A stretch of DNA of 64,000 bases from Actinokineospora terrae (GCF_900111175.1 NZ_FOGI01000003.1:191177-255176); one strand, 5' to 3'. Counted from the stretch's first letter, positions 49,984-59,015 are shown. Program-made: numbers and translations. Notes: generated by a model not told the origin, from the letters alone.

Positions 49984-50922
49984 GTGAGTTCGGATACTGG
50001 CGCGCCGGTGATATCCGGTAGCGGCCTGGTGAAGCGATTCGCCGATTTCGAGGCCGTCCGCGGTATCGACTTCCAGGTGCGCCGCGGTGAGGCGTTCGGC
50101 TTCCTCGGGCCCAACGGCGCGGGCAAGTCGTCCACCATGCGCATGGTGTCGTGCATGTCCCCGCGCAGCGGCGGCGACCTGCGGGTGCTCGGCATGGACC
50201 CGGACACGCACGGTCCGGCGATCCGGGCCAGGATCGGCCTGGTGCCGCAAGAGGACAACCTCGACCGCGAGCTGACGGTGCGGCAGAACCTGCACGTCTA
50301 CGGCCGCTACTTCGGGCTGACCCGCAAGCAGGTGCGCGCCAAGGCGGTCGAGCTGATCGAGTTCGCCCGGCTCACCGACCGCGCCGACCACGACGTCGAG
50401 CCGCTCTCCGGCGGCATGAAGCGGCGGCTGACCATCGCCCGCGCGCTGGTCAACGACCCGGAGGTGCTGCTGCTCGACGAGCCGACCACCGGGTTGGACC
50501 CGCAGGCGCGGCACCTGTTGTGGGAGAAGCTGTTCGCGCTCAAGCAGCGCGGCGTCACGCTCATCATCACCACGCACTACATGGACGAGGCCGAGCAGCT
50601 CTGCGACCGGCTGGTGGTGATGGACGCGGGTCGGATCGTCGCCGAGGGCAGCCCGGCCGAGCTGATCACCCGGTACGTCACCCGCGAGGTGCTCGAACTG
50701 CGCTTCTCCCCCGGCGACCAGCACGGCGCGGTCGACTCCGTGCGCGACCTGGCCGACCGGGTGGAGGTCCTGCCCGACCGGCTGCTGCTCTACACCACCG
50801 ACGGCGACGCCACTGCCGTCCGCGCACACGACCGAGGTGTGCGGCCGACCTCGACGCTGGTGCGCCGGTCCACGTTGGAGGACGTGTTCCTCCGGCTCAC
50901 CGGCCGGACGTTGGTGGAGTGA
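49984..50922 (+). CDS. ABC transporter ATP-binding protein, DrrA-like
   Basis: A 312-aa ATPase of the daunorubicin-resistance type. Walker A is GPNGAGKSS, the Q-loop LVPQEDNLD, signature LSGGMKRRLTIARAL, Walker B VLLLDEPTTGLD and H-loop ITTHYMDEAE, with the long C-terminal DrrA extension ending TLEDVFLRLTGRTLVE. The GTG at 49984 has GGAG 9 nt upstream; ATG at 49969 would have too short a spacing. It is followed without gaps by two ABC-2 permeases. It is probably the self-resistance exporter of the cluster, given the shared upstream word (inference). Confidence 0.93.
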   Translation: MSSDTGAPVISGSGLVKRFADFEAVRGIDFQVRRGEAFGFLGPNGAGKSSTMRMVSCMSPRSGGDLRVLGMDPDTHGPAIRARIGLVPQEDNLDRELTVRQNLHVYGRYFGLTRKQVRAKAVELIEFARLTDRADHDVEPLSGGMKRRLTIARALVNDPEVLLLDEPTTGLDPQARHLLWEKLFALKQRGVTLIITTHYMDEAEQLCDRLVVMDAGRIVAEGSPAELITRYVTREVLELRFSPGDQHGAVDSVRDLADRVEVLPDRLLLYTTDGDATAVRAHDRGVRPTSTLVRRSTLEDVFLRLTGRTLVE

Positions 50923-51746
50923 TGACCGCGACGCTCGACCAGCCGACCGCGGTGGCCACCGGTGTGGTGGTCCGGCCGTGGCGCGCGGTGCTGCTGCGGG
51001 TGGAGGGCCAGTGGACCTGGTACCGGCGGCACTGGACGGCGAGCCTGCTGTCGTCGGGGTTGCAGCCGGTGCTGTTCCTGGCGGCGATGGGGATCGGGTT
51101 CGGGTCGCAGGTGCGGCCGGGGCCGCTGACCGGCGGGATGCCCTACCTGGCCTACGTGGCACCGACGATCCTGGTCAGCGGGCTGATCACGATCGCGGTG
51201 GCCGAGGCCGGGTTGCCGGTGCTGTCGGGGTTCAAGTGGAAGCAGGACTACTGGGCGGTCGCCTCGTCACCGGTCACGCCGGGGCAGCTGTTCACCGCCG
51301 AACTGGTGTGGATCACGCTGCGGCTGGTGCTGGGATCGGTGCTGTACCTGGTGGTCACGACGCTGGTGGGCGGCTGGACGAGCGCGGGCGCGCTGCTGGT
51401 CGCGCCGATCGCGATCCTGACCGGCGCCGCGTGCGCGACCCCGGTGATGGCGTTCGCGGCGACGACCAAGGGCGACGGGCACGCGTTCGCCGCGGTGAAC
51501 CGGTTCGTGGTCATGCCGATGACGCTGTTCGCGGGCACGTTCTTCCCGGTCGACCGGCTGCCGGTCGTGGTACGGCCGCTGGCGTGGATCTCGCCGCTGT
51601 GGCACGGGAACGAACTGGCGCGCGGTGTCGCGTTGGGCGGGTTGCGGTTGTGGCCCGCGGTGGGCCATCTGGCGGTGTTGGTGGGTTTGCTGGTGTTCGG
51701 GTTGGTGCTGGGGCGTCGGTGCTTCCGCCGCAGGCTGGTGGTCTGA
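50922..51746 (+). CDS. ABC-2 type transporter permease (first of two)
   Basis: A 274-aa integral membrane protein with six predicted helices of the ABC-2/DrrB fold (LLSSGLQPVLFLAAMGIGFG, YLAYVAPTILVSGLITIAV, MPMTLFAGTFFPVDRLP, LAVLVGLLVFGLVLG). The FFPVDRLP motif is shared with the next permease, so the two probably arose by duplication and act as a heterodimer. The ATG overlaps the ATPase stop (TGATG). Confidence 0.92.
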   Translation: MTATLDQPTAVATGVVVRPWRAVLLRVEGQWTWYRRHWTASLLSSGLQPVLFLAAMGIGFGSQVRPGPLTGGMPYLAYVAPTILVSGLITIAVAEAGLPVLSGFKWKQDYWAVASSPVTPGQLFTAELVWITLRLVLGSVLYLVVTTLVGGWTSAGALLVAPIAILTGAACATPVMAFAATTKGDGHAFAAVNRFVVMPMTLFAGTFFPVDRLPVVVRPLAWISPLWHGNELARGVALGGLRLWPAVGHLAVLVGLLVFGLVLGRRCFRRRLVV

Positions 51747-52571
51747 ATGTCTGTTGTGGACACTGGACGGCGCACCGCGGTGCTGCAGCGGGTCCTGCCC
51801 TCGGGCAGCTACGCCGGGATGGCGCGGCGGCTGGTCGAGCGGTCGGCGCTGCTGTACGCGCGGGCGTGGATGGTGCTGCTGTCGGGCATCTTCGAGCCGC
51901 TGTTCTACGTGCTGGCGTTCCAGATCGGCTTCGGTGCGCTGGTCCCGGTCGTGGTGGGCCCCGGCGGGGTGGAACTCAGCTACGTTGCCTTCGTCGCCCC
52001 CGCGTTGCTGGTCGCCTCCGCCATGAACGGCGCGGTGTCGGAGACGATGAGCATGTTCTACAAGCTCCGCTTCGACGGCCTGTACGACTCGGTCCTGGCC
52101 ACCCCGCTGGGCACCTACGACGTGGCGCTGGGCGAGCTGACCTGGACCGTCCTGCGCAGCGGCCTGTACGCAGTGGCCTTCTTCGGCGTCATGGCCACGA
52201 TGGGCCTGGTGACGACCCCGTGGGCGCTGCTGCTCGTCCCGGTCGCACTCCTGGTGTCGATGGCGTTCGCGGCGATCGGGATGGTGTGCGCGACCCTGCT
52301 CCGGTCGTCGGCCCAGTTCGAGTACATCCACCTGCTCGTGGTCCCGATGTTCCTCTTCTCGGGCACCTTCTTCCCCGTGGACCGCTACCCCCTGCCGCTG
52401 CGGGTGATCGCCGAACTCTCCCCCCTCTACCACGGCGTCGAACTAGCCAGAACCTTCTCGGTCGGCGTGCTCACCCCCTCCCTGCTAGGCCACACCGCCT
52501 ACCTACTGGCCCTCACCGCCGCAGGCCTCTACGGCACCTCCCGCCGCATCGGCAAACTCCTCCTCAGCTAA
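51747..52571 (+). CDS. ABC-2 type transporter permease (second of two)
   Basis: A 274-aa six-helix permease similar to its neighbour (FVAPALLVASAMNGAV, VVPMFLFSGTFFPVDRYPLP, SPLYHGVELART). Its ATG follows the previous stop with no intervening base. It completes the ATPase-permease-permease exporter. Its 3' end overlaps a convergent small gene by 4 nt. Confidence 0.92.
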   Translation: MSVVDTGRRTAVLQRVLPSGSYAGMARRLVERSALLYARAWMVLLSGIFEPLFYVLAFQIGFGALVPVVVGPGGVELSYVAFVAPALLVASAMNGAVSETMSMFYKLRFDGLYDSVLATPLGTYDVALGELTWTVLRSGLYAVAFFGVMATMGLVTTPWALLLVPVALLVSMAFAAIGMVCATLLRSSAQFEYIHLLVVPMFLFSGTFFPVDRYPLPLRVIAELSPLYHGVELARTFSVGVLTPSLLGHTAYLLALTAAGLYGTSRRIGKLLLS

Positions 52572-52840
52572 CCCCGCGCCGCCTCGATCACCGCCACCAC
52601 CCGCCACACCGTCCGCAGGGGTTCGCCGGATTCCACAGCCTCCAGCAGGCCGCGCAGTACCGCGATCAAGCCGACGACACCCGTGCCGCCGCGCAGGGTG
52701 GTGATGAGCCACCGCAGGCCTGCGGCGAGGCCCGCGGTGCGGGCGATCAGGGCGAACCGCAGGTCGATGGGGCCGTGGTCGGCTACCGCGGCGCCGATGG
52801 CCGCGGCCAGCCGGGTGATGATCAGGGCGTCGCCGGGCAC
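52568..52840 (-). CDS. Small hypothetical protein
   Basis: A 90-aa frame with GTG start, MPGDALIITRLAAAIGAAVA at its N-terminus, and one or two moderately hydrophobic amphipathic helices. Convergent with and overlapping the exporter gene by 4 nt, as many real gene pairs here do. No family was recognised, so it could also be a spurious open frame. Confidence 0.4.
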   Translation of the reverse strand: MPGDALIITRLAAAIGAAVADHGPIDLRFALIARTAGLAAGLRWLITTLRGGTGVVGLIAVLRGLLEAVESGEPLRTVWRVVAVIEAARG

Positions 52841-53059
52841 GGGGGGCGCGTTCTCCGGTGGGATTCCATGGGGACCAGTAGAGCCGGGGCGGGCCCGGGG
52901 GGAACGACCGGTCTTCGGCTGACAGCCGATCGGCGGTCAGGACGTATCCCCCGGGGGTCGGGTGCGTTGGACAGGGCGACCGCGGACCGGCGGTCGCCCG
53001 CCGAGTTGGGTGGAACGCGAAACGGTGGCGGGGCCCGGATCGATCACAGGGGCGTGGCC

Positions 53060-54196
53060 GTGACCGAGGACGCCCAGGCCGCGCTGGATCGGGTGGTCGC
53101 GCGCTGCGCCGCGGCGATGCGCGGTGCCACCGCGGTGCTCGGCGGGGTGGCCGCGATCGCGACGGCGGGCGCGGGGCTGGGGTGGGTGGTGCTCGCGGTC
53201 GGCGTGAGCGTGGTGTGGTCGGCGGGGTTCGCGTGGACGGTGGTCCGGCGCGGGGTGCGCGGCTGGGTCGTGCTGGTCGACATCGCGCTGACCGTCGTGC
53301 TGTGCCTGGCGCAGCCGTGGCTGGTGGCGCCGGAGCTGCGGTCGGGCGGGGCGAGCTGGGTGGACGGGCTGACCTCGATGACGATCGTGATCGCGCACTT
53401 CGCGTGGCGGCCGCGGCTGGCCGTGCCCGCCGGTCTGGTGGTGGCCGCGGTGCACGTGGTCGGCGCGTGGCAGGTCGGCGGCGCCCTGGGGACGCTGGGC
53501 ATCCACGTGATCCAGATCGCCGCGACGGCCGCGCTGATGACGGTGCTGCGCCGCTCCGCCGCGGTGGCCGACGACGCGCTCGCCGACCTGCGGGCCACCG
53601 AGCGCGCGGCGGCCGTCATGCTCGCTCGGCGCGCGGACGAGCGGGAGCACAAGCGCAGGCTGCACGACACGGTGCTGGCGACGCTGACCACCATCGGCAC
53701 CGATGGCGTCACCGCGTCGTCCCTCGCGTTGAGGGCTAGAGCCGCGGCAGACCTCGCGGTGGTCGAGGGCAGCATCGACCTCGGTGAGCCTGACACGGAC
53801 GTTGACTTACGTCACCAACTGCGTGCGGTCGCAGACCGAGCGGAGGTAGCGGTCACAGCGGATCTAGTCCCGTGCAAGGTGCCAGTCCTGGTCGCCACTG
53901 CCTTCTCGGCCGCCGCCGCACAGGCCCTCGCCAACACCGCCCGCCACACCTCGGCCGACACCGCCCGCCTGACCCTGACCACCGACTGCGCCTCGATCCT
54001 GGTCACCATCACCGACACCGGCCCCGGCTTCGACCCCACCACCATCCCCCACCACCGCTACGGCGTCCGCGAGGGCATCCTCGGCCGCATGCGCGCGGTG
54101 GACGGCACCGCCACCATCACCTCGACCCCGTCCGGCACCACCATCACCCTCCGCTGGCCCGACACCACCCCCTGCCCGGCGGGATCCGGGACATGA
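53060..54196 (+). CDS. Sensor histidine kinase (NarL class)
   Basis: A 378-aa membrane kinase. Five to six hydrophobic segments fill residues 20-165. The phospho-acceptor helix HKRRLHDTVLATLTTI has His followed by Asp as in HisKA_3. The ATPase domain has the N-box AAAQALANTARH, the G1 box TDTGPGFDP and GVREGILGRM. The GTG at 53060 follows AGGGG at 7 nt; GTG at 53054 is an alternative. Its stop overlaps the next gene in ATGA. It forms an operon with a degenerate kinase-like protein and a response regulator, just downstream of the exporter. Confidence 0.85.
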   Translation: MTEDAQAALDRVVARCAAAMRGATAVLGGVAAIATAGAGLGWVVLAVGVSVVWSAGFAWTVVRRGVRGWVVLVDIALTVVLCLAQPWLVAPELRSGGASWVDGLTSMTIVIAHFAWRPRLAVPAGLVVAAVHVVGAWQVGGALGTLGIHVIQIAATAALMTVLRRSAAVADDALADLRATERAAAVMLARRADEREHKRRLHDTVLATLTTIGTDGVTASSLALRARAAADLAVVEGSIDLGEPDTDVDLRHQLRAVADRAEVAVTADLVPCKVPVLVATAFSAAAAQALANTARHTSADTARLTLTTDCASILVTITDTGPGFDPTTIPHHRYGVREGILGRMRAVDGTATITSTPSGTTITLRWPDTTPCPAGSGT

Positions 54197-55284
54197 GCGC
54201 TGACCCGAGTGTGGTGGTGGCCGAGCGGTACGCGCGGGGGGCGACCGTGGCGGCGGTGGTGATCGCGGCGTTCTGGCACCTGGGGTACGACCTGGCGGCC
54301 ACCGCGACCAACTGGGGTGTCTACAGCAGACAGTGGGCTGCGGTGGTCGGGTGGGTGCTGTACCTGGTGGTCGGGGGTGTGGCGGCGACGGTTCTGTTGC
54401 GGGGTGGGTCGCGGCGGGTGGCGTGGCTGGCCGGGGTGGGCACGCTCGGGGTGGACGTGTTGTTGCTGGTGGCGGCGCCGGGGGCGGTGGTGTTGCCCGC
54501 GAACTGGGCGTGGGGGTCGGTGGGGTGGGTGGCGGTGATCGCGTTCTGGCGGCACCGGGCGGCGCACCTGGTCGCCTTCCTGGTGGCGGACACCGCGATC
54601 CTGGTGGTCGGGATGGTGGTGCTCGACGTGGGCAGCAGTGAGCAGGTGTCGCGGGCGATCATGGTGCTGCTCGGGGCGTTCACCCTCCAGCTCGGCTACA
54701 GCCTCGGCGCGCACGGCCTGCACGCGGCGGCCCAGTGGGCGGCCCGCAGCTCGGCGGCCAGGACGGCGGCGACGGCGCACCGGGCGGCGGCGGAGGCGGT
54801 CGCCGCGGACCGGGCCGTGCGCTACCAGGAGCTGCACCGGGTCACCGCCACGCTCCTGGCCGAGCTGGTCGCGGGCGCGGACCCGTCCGACCCGACCGTG
54901 CGGCGCAGGGCGGCGGCGGGGGCGGCCCGGCTCCGCCGCCTGATGGCCGAGACCGACGACGTGCCCGACTCGCTGCTGCACGAACTGCGCGCGGGTGCCG
55001 ACGTGGCCGAGCGGCGCGGGGTCCAGGTGTCGCTGTCGGTGGTCGGCGCGGTGCCGGACCTACCGGTCGACATCCGCCGCGCGTTGACCGAGGCGCCCGT
55101 AGTGGGCCTGAGCGCTGCTAGATCCACCGCCAGGGTGACTGTGGTCGCGAGCCGCACCGACGTCACGGTCGCGGTAGTCGCCGACGCCCCCGACGTCCAC
55201 CCGGCCGCACCCACCGGCGTCACCCTCACCCAGGACCACGACGGCACCGAACTCTGGCTGCAAACCCGCTGGAGCACCGCATGA
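54193..55284 (+). CDS. Membrane protein resembling a degenerate histidine kinase
   Basis: A 363-aa protein with about six N-terminal membrane helices (to about residue 170), a helical region RYQELHRVTATLLAEL that aligns with the kinase phospho-acceptor helix (His kept, following Asp replaced by Arg), and a C-terminal ATPase-like remnant. The N-box Asn (neighbour NTARH, here SAARST) and the D-x-G-x-G of the G1 box (neighbour DTGPG, here DAPDV) are missing, so ATP binding is unlikely. The position between a kinase and its regulator, with 4-nt overlaps on both sides, suggests a co-sensor or a regulatory partner of the intact kinase. Confidence 0.75.
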   Translation: MSADPSVVVAERYARGATVAAVVIAAFWHLGYDLAATATNWGVYSRQWAAVVGWVLYLVVGGVAATVLLRGGSRRVAWLAGVGTLGVDVLLLVAAPGAVVLPANWAWGSVGWVAVIAFWRHRAAHLVAFLVADTAILVVGMVVLDVGSSEQVSRAIMVLLGAFTLQLGYSLGAHGLHAAAQWAARSSAARTAATAHRAAAEAVAADRAVRYQELHRVTATLLAELVAGADPSDPTVRRRAAAGAARLRRLMAETDDVPDSLLHELRAGADVAERRGVQVSLSVVGAVPDLPVDIRRALTEAPVVGLSAARSTARVTVVASRTDVTVAVVADAPDVHPAAPTGVTLTQDHDGTELWLQTRWSTA

Positions 55285-55979
55285 CCGACCCGATCGAGGC
55301 GCCCATGACCGACCAGCCCGTGACCGTGGCGATCATCGAGGACCACCCCGTGGTCGTGGACGGCGTCACCACCTGGATCACCACCGATCCCGGCAAGCGG
55401 GCGGCGGTCGTGGCCAGCGGCGACAGCATCGACGAGGTCCTGGCCGGGCCGGGCGGCGACGCGGACGTGCTGCTGCTCGACCTGCAACTGGGCGACACCG
55501 TCGTGGTGGACCGGGTGGCGCAGCTGTGCACGGAGGGCAGGCGGGTCGTCGTCTACTCGGCGATGGACGACCCGGGCACCATCCTGACCGTGCTGGAGGC
55601 CGGGGCGTCGGCGTTCCTGTCCAAGCACGAGGCGGGCAGCCACTGCGTCGACACGATCGTCGCGGTGGCCACCGACCGGCCGTACGTGACGCCGTCGGTG
55701 GCGGGGGCGTTGCTGACCGAGGCGCCGCACCTGTCCGTGCAGGAGCGGACGGCGTTGCTGCTGTGGTTCCAGTCGATGTCGAAGGCGTCGGTGGCCAGGC
55801 GGATGGGGCTCAGCGAGGCGACCGTGCGCCAGTACATCGACCGGGCCAGGGTCAAGTACGCGAAGATAGGCCGACCGGCGCCCACCAAGACCGCGCTGCT
55901 CGCGCGCGCCATAGAGGACGGGTTGATCCGCGCGGACGAGATCGGGGAGTACCGGTCGCATGCCGCCGGGGACCAGTAA
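55281..55979 (+). CDS. Response regulator, LuxR/NarL-like output domain
   Basis: A 232-aa regulator. The receiver has IIEDHPVVVDGV, phospho-acceptor Asp in VLLLDLQLGD, and AFLSKHEAG with the conserved Lys. The output domain SVQERTALLLWFQSMSKASV then RRMGLSEATVRQYIDRARVK is a LuxR-type helix-turn-helix. The ATG overlaps the previous stop (ATGA); an internal ATG at 55305 is possible. It is the natural output of the kinase pair and may control the exporter. Confidence 0.9.
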   Translation: MTDPIEAPMTDQPVTVAIIEDHPVVVDGVTTWITTDPGKRAAVVASGDSIDEVLAGPGGDADVLLLDLQLGDTVVVDRVAQLCTEGRRVVVYSAMDDPGTILTVLEAGASAFLSKHEAGSHCVDTIVAVATDRPYVTPSVAGALLTEAPHLSVQERTALLLWFQSMSKASVARRMGLSEATVRQYIDRARVKYAKIGRPAPTKTALLARAIEDGLIRADEIGEYRSHAAGDQ

Positions 55980-55990
55980 CCTGGGTCGTA

Positions 55991-56578
55991 GTGGCACGAC
56001 GCAACCGGGTGGCCCCTAGCGGCGACCTCATCGAGACCCCGCACCGCGGCAGCCTCATGGGCAACCGCGGCGTCTTGCACAACCCCGGTGGCGAGATCGT
56101 CCGTAGAGCCCAGGTCCGCCGTTGGATCACCTGCGAACTCGAGTTCCGCGGTCGCCACCGCCCGGTCATGGCCCCCGGCCGTTACACCGAGCTGTTCTTC
56201 TTGGACGAAGCCGTGGCTCTAGCAGCTGGCCACCGCCCTTGCGCTGAGTGCCGCCGTGCCGACTATCTCCGCTACCGCGCGCTCTGGTCCATAGAGGACT
56301 CGCCTAGTGCCGACGCCATGGACCGCGTCCTAGACGCCGAGCGGTCCCTGCACGACGGTCGCCGCCGCACCACCGCGATGACCGAACCGCCGCACGGCAG
56401 CTTCATCACCGTCCAGGACGACCACTGGCTGGTCGCCGGGGACCGGATCCACCGCTGGACCCCCGTGGGCTACGCGGACCGCCGTCCCCTCCCGGACGGC
56501 CCCGTTGACGTCCTGACCCCGCCGTCAACGGTGGCGATCCTCGCCGCGGGCTACGCACCCCGCCTCGCCCTCGACTGA
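55991..56578 (+). CDS. Conserved hypothetical protein with a Cys-His metal-site-like motif
   Basis: A 195-aa protein with GTG start at 55991. The central HRPCAECRRADYLRYRALW (Cys-x2-Cys preceded by His) resembles a small zinc-binding element, flanked by basic and aromatic segments. No signal or membrane helix. The length and conserved block suggest a widespread actinobacterial family of unknown role, but I cannot name it. Confidence 0.65.
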   Translation: MARRNRVAPSGDLIETPHRGSLMGNRGVLHNPGGEIVRRAQVRRWITCELEFRGRHRPVMAPGRYTELFFLDEAVALAAGHRPCAECRRADYLRYRALWSIEDSPSADAMDRVLDAERSLHDGRRRTTAMTEPPHGSFITVQDDHWLVAGDRIHRWTPVGYADRRPLPDGPVDVLTPPSTVAILAAGYAPRLALD

Positions 56579-56588
56579 CTCACACCGT

Positions 56589-56735
56589 TCACGACCGCGG
56601 CGGTATGGGACTAGCGGCGAGCGCCTTGGCCGTCGAGTGCAGCACGTGCGCCATGGTCTTGGCCGTGTCGTGCGCCCACTCGTGGCCGTGGTCGCCGATG
56701 ACGTGGTGCGAGCAGTTGAGCACCACGGCGCGCAC
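56589..56735 (-). pseudogene. Flavodoxin-family oxidoreductase reduced by internal deletions
   Basis: A 48-codon open frame with GTG start and AAAGGA 7 nt upstream. It reads VRAVVLNCS, then HHVI, then DHGHEWAHDT and TMAHVLHSTAKALAASPIP. These are the first strand, a middle fragment (EDGAHHVI region) and the C-terminus (TDHGHEW...ARALAATPIP) of a roughly 200-aa flavodoxin/NADPH-dependent FMN reductase family. Two in-frame deletions have removed most of the fold, including the flavin and substrate sites. It cannot be a working reductase, although it could still be translated. Confidence 0.6.
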
Positions 56736-56787
56736 GGGGGATTCCTTTCGGTCCGGTCGGACCCCCGGATACCCACCGGTGCCGGAT

Positions 56788-57324
56788 TCACTCCCCCGGC
56801 AGCGGCCCGAACAGCCGGGTGCCCGGCGCGGCCGGGTCGTCGCCCGCCCAGAAGTCGGTCCACAGGGTGGTGAACCCGGCGCGGGACAGGGTGCCGTCGT
56901 CGTCGAGGTCGAACGACTTGAACGCGGTGCCCAGCGCGGTGGGGCGGCCGTTCCAGACGTCGACGAGGCGCTGGTGCTCGTCGGGGGTGATCCGGCCGTC
57001 GCCGTCCTCGTCGACGGCGTCGAACATGGCGTGCGCGGTCTCGGTGACCGCGTCGGGGGCGGCGTGCAGCTGGTCGACCACCTCGAGCACGTCGTCCACG
57101 GTGACCTGGTCGGCGCCGCCCGCGGCCACGCGCAGGGTGTGCCACCAGCCGAGCATGATCGTGGCGATGCGCCGGTGGTCGTCGGAGCCGACCGGGGCGC
57201 CGCGGGCCTGGCGCCAGCGGTCGGCCAGCGCGGTGAAGTCGGCCTCGGTGAGCAGGCCGTCGCCGTCGTGGTCCATCGCGGTGAACACGCCGGTGATCTT
57301 GTCGCGCTGGAACCCGCTGGCCAT
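56788..57324 (-). CDS. EF-hand calcium-binding protein, calerythrin-like
   Basis: A 178-aa cytoplasmic protein with three clear EF-hand loops: DHDGDGLLTEADF, DEDGDGRITPDEH and DLDDDGTLSRAGF, plus a degenerate fourth between the first two. The pattern of four EF-hands in about 175 residues matches actinobacterial calerythrin and CabD-type proteins, which buffer or sense Ca2+. ATG at 57324 follows GGGGAGG; an upstream ATG at 57351 is possible. It is monocistronic. Confidence 0.9.
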   Translation of the reverse strand: MASGFQRDKITGVFTAMDHDGDGLLTEADFTALADRWRQARGAPVGSDDHRRIATIMLGWWHTLRVAAGGADQVTVDDVLEVVDQLHAAPDAVTETAHAMFDAVDEDGDGRITPDEHQRLVDVWNGRPTALGTAFKSFDLDDDGTLSRAGFTTLWTDFWAGDDPAAPGTRLFGPLPGE

Positions 57325-57459
57325 GCCGCCTCCCCGCTCGGTGGAGGTCAAGCCTCACCCACCGGCGGCGTCCCGGCAGCCTCCAGTCCAGTGGTGCGCG
57401 GGGGCAAACGGGCGATTACCCACAGCCATCGGGACGGCCCGCAACCGCAGTCGCGTGAC

Positions 57460-57465
57460 TAGACT
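57460..57465 (+). promoter_or_regulatory. -10 element of the modABC operon
   Basis: TAGACT lies 30 bp before the modA ATG and is followed by GGAGG at a normal ribosome-site distance. No convincing -35, ModE box or molybdenum-cofactor riboswitch was seen in the 171-bp gap. Confidence 0.35.
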
Positions 57466-57495
57466 GCCGATATCACCGAATCTGCGGAGGTACGG

Positions 57496-58221
57496 ATGCG
57501 CGCCCTGCTCCTCGCCGTGCTGCTCGTCTTAACCGGCTGCTCCAGCCAGGAAGAACCACCCAGGACGGTGACGGTGTTCGCCGCGGCGTCACTCACCGAG
57601 ACCTTCACGACCCTGGGCAAGGAGTTCGAGGCCGCGAACCCGGGGGTGAGGGTCACCTTCAACTTCGCGGGCAGCTCGGCGCTGGCCAAGCAGATCACCG
57701 AGGGCGCGCCTGCCGACGTGTTCGCCTCGGCGGCGCCCGCGAACATGCAGCAGGTCACCGACGCCAAGGACCCGGTGACCTTCGCCAGGAACCAGCTGGA
57801 GATCGCGGTCCCCAAGGGCAATCCCGGCAAGGTCACCGGCCTGGCCGCGTTCGCCGACGAGAACCTCGACATCGCGCTGTGCGCCGAGCAGGTGCCGTGC
57901 GGCGCGGCGGCGAAGAAGGCGCTGGCCGCGGCCGGGATCACGGCCAAGCCGGACACCCTGGAGCAGGACGTCAAGGCGGCGCTGACGAAGGTCCGGCTCG
58001 GCGAGGTCGACGCGGCGCTGGTGTACCGGACGGACGTCAAGGCCGCGGGCGCCGAGGTGGAGGGCATCGACTTCCCCGAGGCGAGCAAGGCGGTCAACGA
58101 CTACCCGATCACGGTGCTGGGCAAGGCCCCTAACGCTGCCCAGGCCAAGGCGTTCGTCGACTTCGTCCGGTCCGACCGGGGTAAGGCCGTACTCGCCGAA
58201 GCCGGGTTCTCAGCGCCGTGA
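57496..58221 (+). CDS. modA: Molybdate ABC transporter substrate-binding lipoprotein ModA
   Basis: A 241-aa periplasmic-type binding protein. A signal peptide with lipobox LTGC anchors it outside the membrane. VTVFAAASLTETF and FNFAGSSALAKQITEGAPADVFASA are the oxyanion-binding segments of ModA, and ALVYRTDVKAAG is the C-lobe motif. First gene of modABC, with the modB start overlapping its stop (GTGA). Confidence 0.95.
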   Translation: MRALLLAVLLVLTGCSSQEEPPRTVTVFAAASLTETFTTLGKEFEAANPGVRVTFNFAGSSALAKQITEGAPADVFASAAPANMQQVTDAKDPVTFARNQLEIAVPKGNPGKVTGLAAFADENLDIALCAEQVPCGAAAKKALAAAGITAKPDTLEQDVKAALTKVRLGEVDAALVYRTDVKAAGAEVEGIDFPEASKAVNDYPITVLGKAPNAAQAKAFVDFVRSDRGKAVLAEAGFSAP

Positions 58222-59015
58222 GCGGGCGGCGGGTAGGCAAGGGGAGGCTGCCCGCCGTCCTTGTCGTGCCCGCTGTGCTCGGCCTGGCGTTCTTGGTCCT
58301 ACCGCTGGTCGGTCTGCTCGCACGGACTTCGTGGGCCGAGTTCCCTTCGCGACTGCTGAGCGCGGAGGTAGGCGAAGCGCTGCGGTTGTCGTTGGTGTGC
58401 GCGAGCTTGGCGACAGTCGTGTGTGTGGTGCTGGGTGTTCCACTCGCGTGGGTCTTGGCGCGCGGCGATATCCCTGGGCGCCGGTTGGTTCGCGCGCTCG
58501 TGACTGTGCCGTTGGTACTACCGCCTGTGGTGGGCGGTGTGGCGTTGTTACTGGTCCTGGGTAAGAGGGGACCGGTAGGCGGGTTGTTGGAGAACTGGTT
58601 CGGGGTGTCGTTGCCCTTCACCACGGCCGGGGTGGTGGTCGCCGAGGCGTTCGTGGCGATGCCGTTCTTGGTGATCTCGGTGGAGGGCGCGCTCCGGGCG
58701 GCGGACCCGAGGGTGGAAGAGGCCGCGGCGACCCTGGGGGCGTCGCGGTGGTTGGCGTTCCGCCGGGTCACGCTGCCCTCGGTCATGCCGGGCGTGGTGG
58801 CGGGCACGGTGTTGAGCTGGGCGCGCGCGTTGGGCGAGTTCGGCGCGACGATCACGTTCGCGGGCAACTTCCCCGGTGAGACCACGACGATGCCGCTGGC
58901 GGTCTACCTGGCGTTGGAGACCGATCCGCAGGCCGCGATCGCGTTGAGCGTGGTGCTGCTGGTCGTGTCCGTGGCGGTCTTGGCCAGTTTGCGCAACCGG
59001 TGGGTGGGCGGATGA
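58218..59015 (+). CDS. modB: Molybdate ABC transporter permease ModB
   Basis: A 265-aa permease with about five or six membrane helices and the EAA loop (EAAATLGASRWLAFRRVTLP) that contacts ModC. GEFGATITFAGNFPGETTTMP is a ModB signature. GTG start in a 4-nt overlap with modA; its stop overlaps modC. Confidence 0.95.
   Translation: MSGRRVGKGRLPAVLVVPAVLGLAFLVLPLVGLLARTSWAEFPSRLLSAEVGEALRLSLVCASLATVVCVVLGVPLAWVLARGDIPGRRLVRALVTVPLVLPPVVGGVALLLVLGKRGPVGGLLENWFGVSLPFTTAGVVVAEAFVAMPFLVISVEGALRAADPRVEEAAATLGASRWLAFRRVTLPSVMPGVVAGTVLSWARALGEFGATITFAGNFPGETTTMPLAVYLALETDPQAAIALSVVLLVVSVAVLASLRNRWVGG

Noticed and set aside
57352..57495. Molybdenum-cofactor riboswitch before modA
   Set aside because: The 144-bp gap to the upstream divergent gene is short and no paired stems of that motif were evident by eye.
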